55,440 nt of DNA, from contig JAQWYK010000042.1 in NCBI GenBank assembly GCA_029254025.1, forward strand, positions 1-55,440. Direction: 5' to 3'. The notes below the pieces were generated by a model. That model had not been told where the DNA came from and did not search any database. It saw only the letters and a program-made list of their open reading frames with translations. Made by a program: the position numbers and the translations under genes. Positions 54,936 to 55,440 of this stretch are shown here, piece by piece. Source of the DNA: Crocinitomicaceae bacterium (lineage in GTDB: Bacteria > Bacteroidota > Bacteroidia > Flavobacteriales_D > Crocinitomicaceae). The first letter of the stretch is position 1; every line of letters starts with the position of its first letter.

Positions 54936-55440
54936 TTAACGGAGCTGGATATCTTGTCTCAACTCCTCGCCACCTTCATTACCGAAGTCACGTCCACCGC
55001 GACCTAAGTGAGTGGCAACGCTTCTTGTTCCAATATACGACTTAGCAGTATCTTGGTATTCGTACGTGCGTGAAGCATTCTGGAGGTAATATCCGATATC
55101 TTTCCAAGAACCACCGCGGATTACTTTACGCTTCATGGCGGGTGGATCCCAGTCCATCGCATTATAGCGGTATTCAGGATTCAAATCATGGCTAAATTCG
55201 TACATCGATTCATCATAAGCCGACTCGCACCATTCAGAAACGTTTCCAGCCATACAGTACAACCCCCAACCATTCGGGTTGTATGAGAAAGCTTTTACTG
55301 TATGGAAACCACCATCTTCAAAATATCTACCTCGCATTGGCTTGAAGTTGGCTAAGAAACAACCACTTGCATTTCTAATGTAAGGACCACCCCATGGAAA
55401 TTGAGATTGTTCAAGGTCTCCCCTTGCAGCTCTTTCCCAT
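54936..55440 (-). CDS. gldK: Gliding/T9SS lipoprotein GldK/PorK, 5' end outside window
   Basis: Outer-membrane lipoprotein of the T9SS periplasmic ring. The 167 visible C-terminal residues belong to a formylglycine-generating-enzyme-like (sulfatase-modifying) domain. They include WERAARGDLEQSQFPWGGPY, YNPNGWGLYCMAGNVSEWC, and KRKVIRGGSWKDIGYYLQN. The fold is used as a structural part here, not as an enzyme. The coding frame runs off the window, so the signal peptide and lipobox are not visible. It is first of gldKLMN, all on the minus strand. Confidence 0.93.
   Translation of the reverse strand, partial: WERAARGDLEQSQFPWGGPYIRNASGCFLANFKPMRGRYFEDGGFHTVKAFSYNPNGWGLYCMAGNVSEWCESAYDESMYEFSHDLNPEYRYNAMDWDPPAMKRKVIRGGSWKDIGYYLQNASRTYEYQDTAKSYIGTRSVATHLGRGGRDFGNEGGEELRQDIQLR

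Overview
The window is chromosomal DNA from a member of the Bacteroidota, most likely a flavobacterium-like species (Flavobacteriales). Four things point there: a gldKLMN cluster and a gldB-gldC pair for type IX secretion and gliding, secreted proteins that end in type IX (T9SS) sorting domains, promoters of the TTG / TAnnTTTG type, and weak or absent Shine-Dalgarno sequences. Genus cannot be decided from the sequence alone.

Layout. 1-6.7 kb (minus strand): guaB (cut by the window edge), aroA, then an operon of a DoxX-like membrane protein and two secreted phosphatases of unrelated folds, both with T9SS tails. 6.8-11.7 kb (minus): ssb, an O-antigen ligase/polymerase, an S41 protease, rnpA, and thioredoxin overlapping a DUF983 gene. 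11.9-18.8 kb (plus): rlmN, etfBA, a bifunctional-nuclease-family gene overlapping a nucleoside transporter, a DUF2797 gene, a decayed ECF sigma / anti-sigma locus, and rpmE type B. 18.9-24 kb (minus): a glycolate/D-lactate oxidase subunit, a small secreted protein, and ileS carrying a GIHH signature in place of HIGH. 24-34.8 kb (mixed strands): M1 peptidase, superoxide dismutase, an acidic lipoprotein, aspartate kinase, tadA, a SulP transporter, a MazG-like protein and poorly known genes. 34.8-38.3 kb is AT-rich and gene-poor. It holds an Ntn-type acylase and a tRNA-Arg(UCG) gene preceded by three tandem copies of its own 5' part. 38.3-47.7 kb: a VWA protein, inorganic pyrophosphatase, an M23 peptidase, a large T9SS type-B secreted protein, lnt, and a UbiB-like kinase with a TetR regulator. 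47.7-55.4 kb: gldC-gldB, an outer-membrane barrel, nadE, ferredoxin, then gldN, gldM, gldL and partial gldK.

How it fits together. The gld genes at the right end encode the T9SS motor and core. At least three proteins in the window are predicted clients of that system: the two phosphatases (type A tails) and the 790-residue anchor-L/PKD protein (type B tail). Most other genes are housekeeping. No phage, insertion sequence, CRISPR array or defence locus was found. The least ordinary items are the GIHH isoleucyl-tRNA synthetase, the tandem tRNA 5' fragments, and the sigma/anti-sigma fossil.
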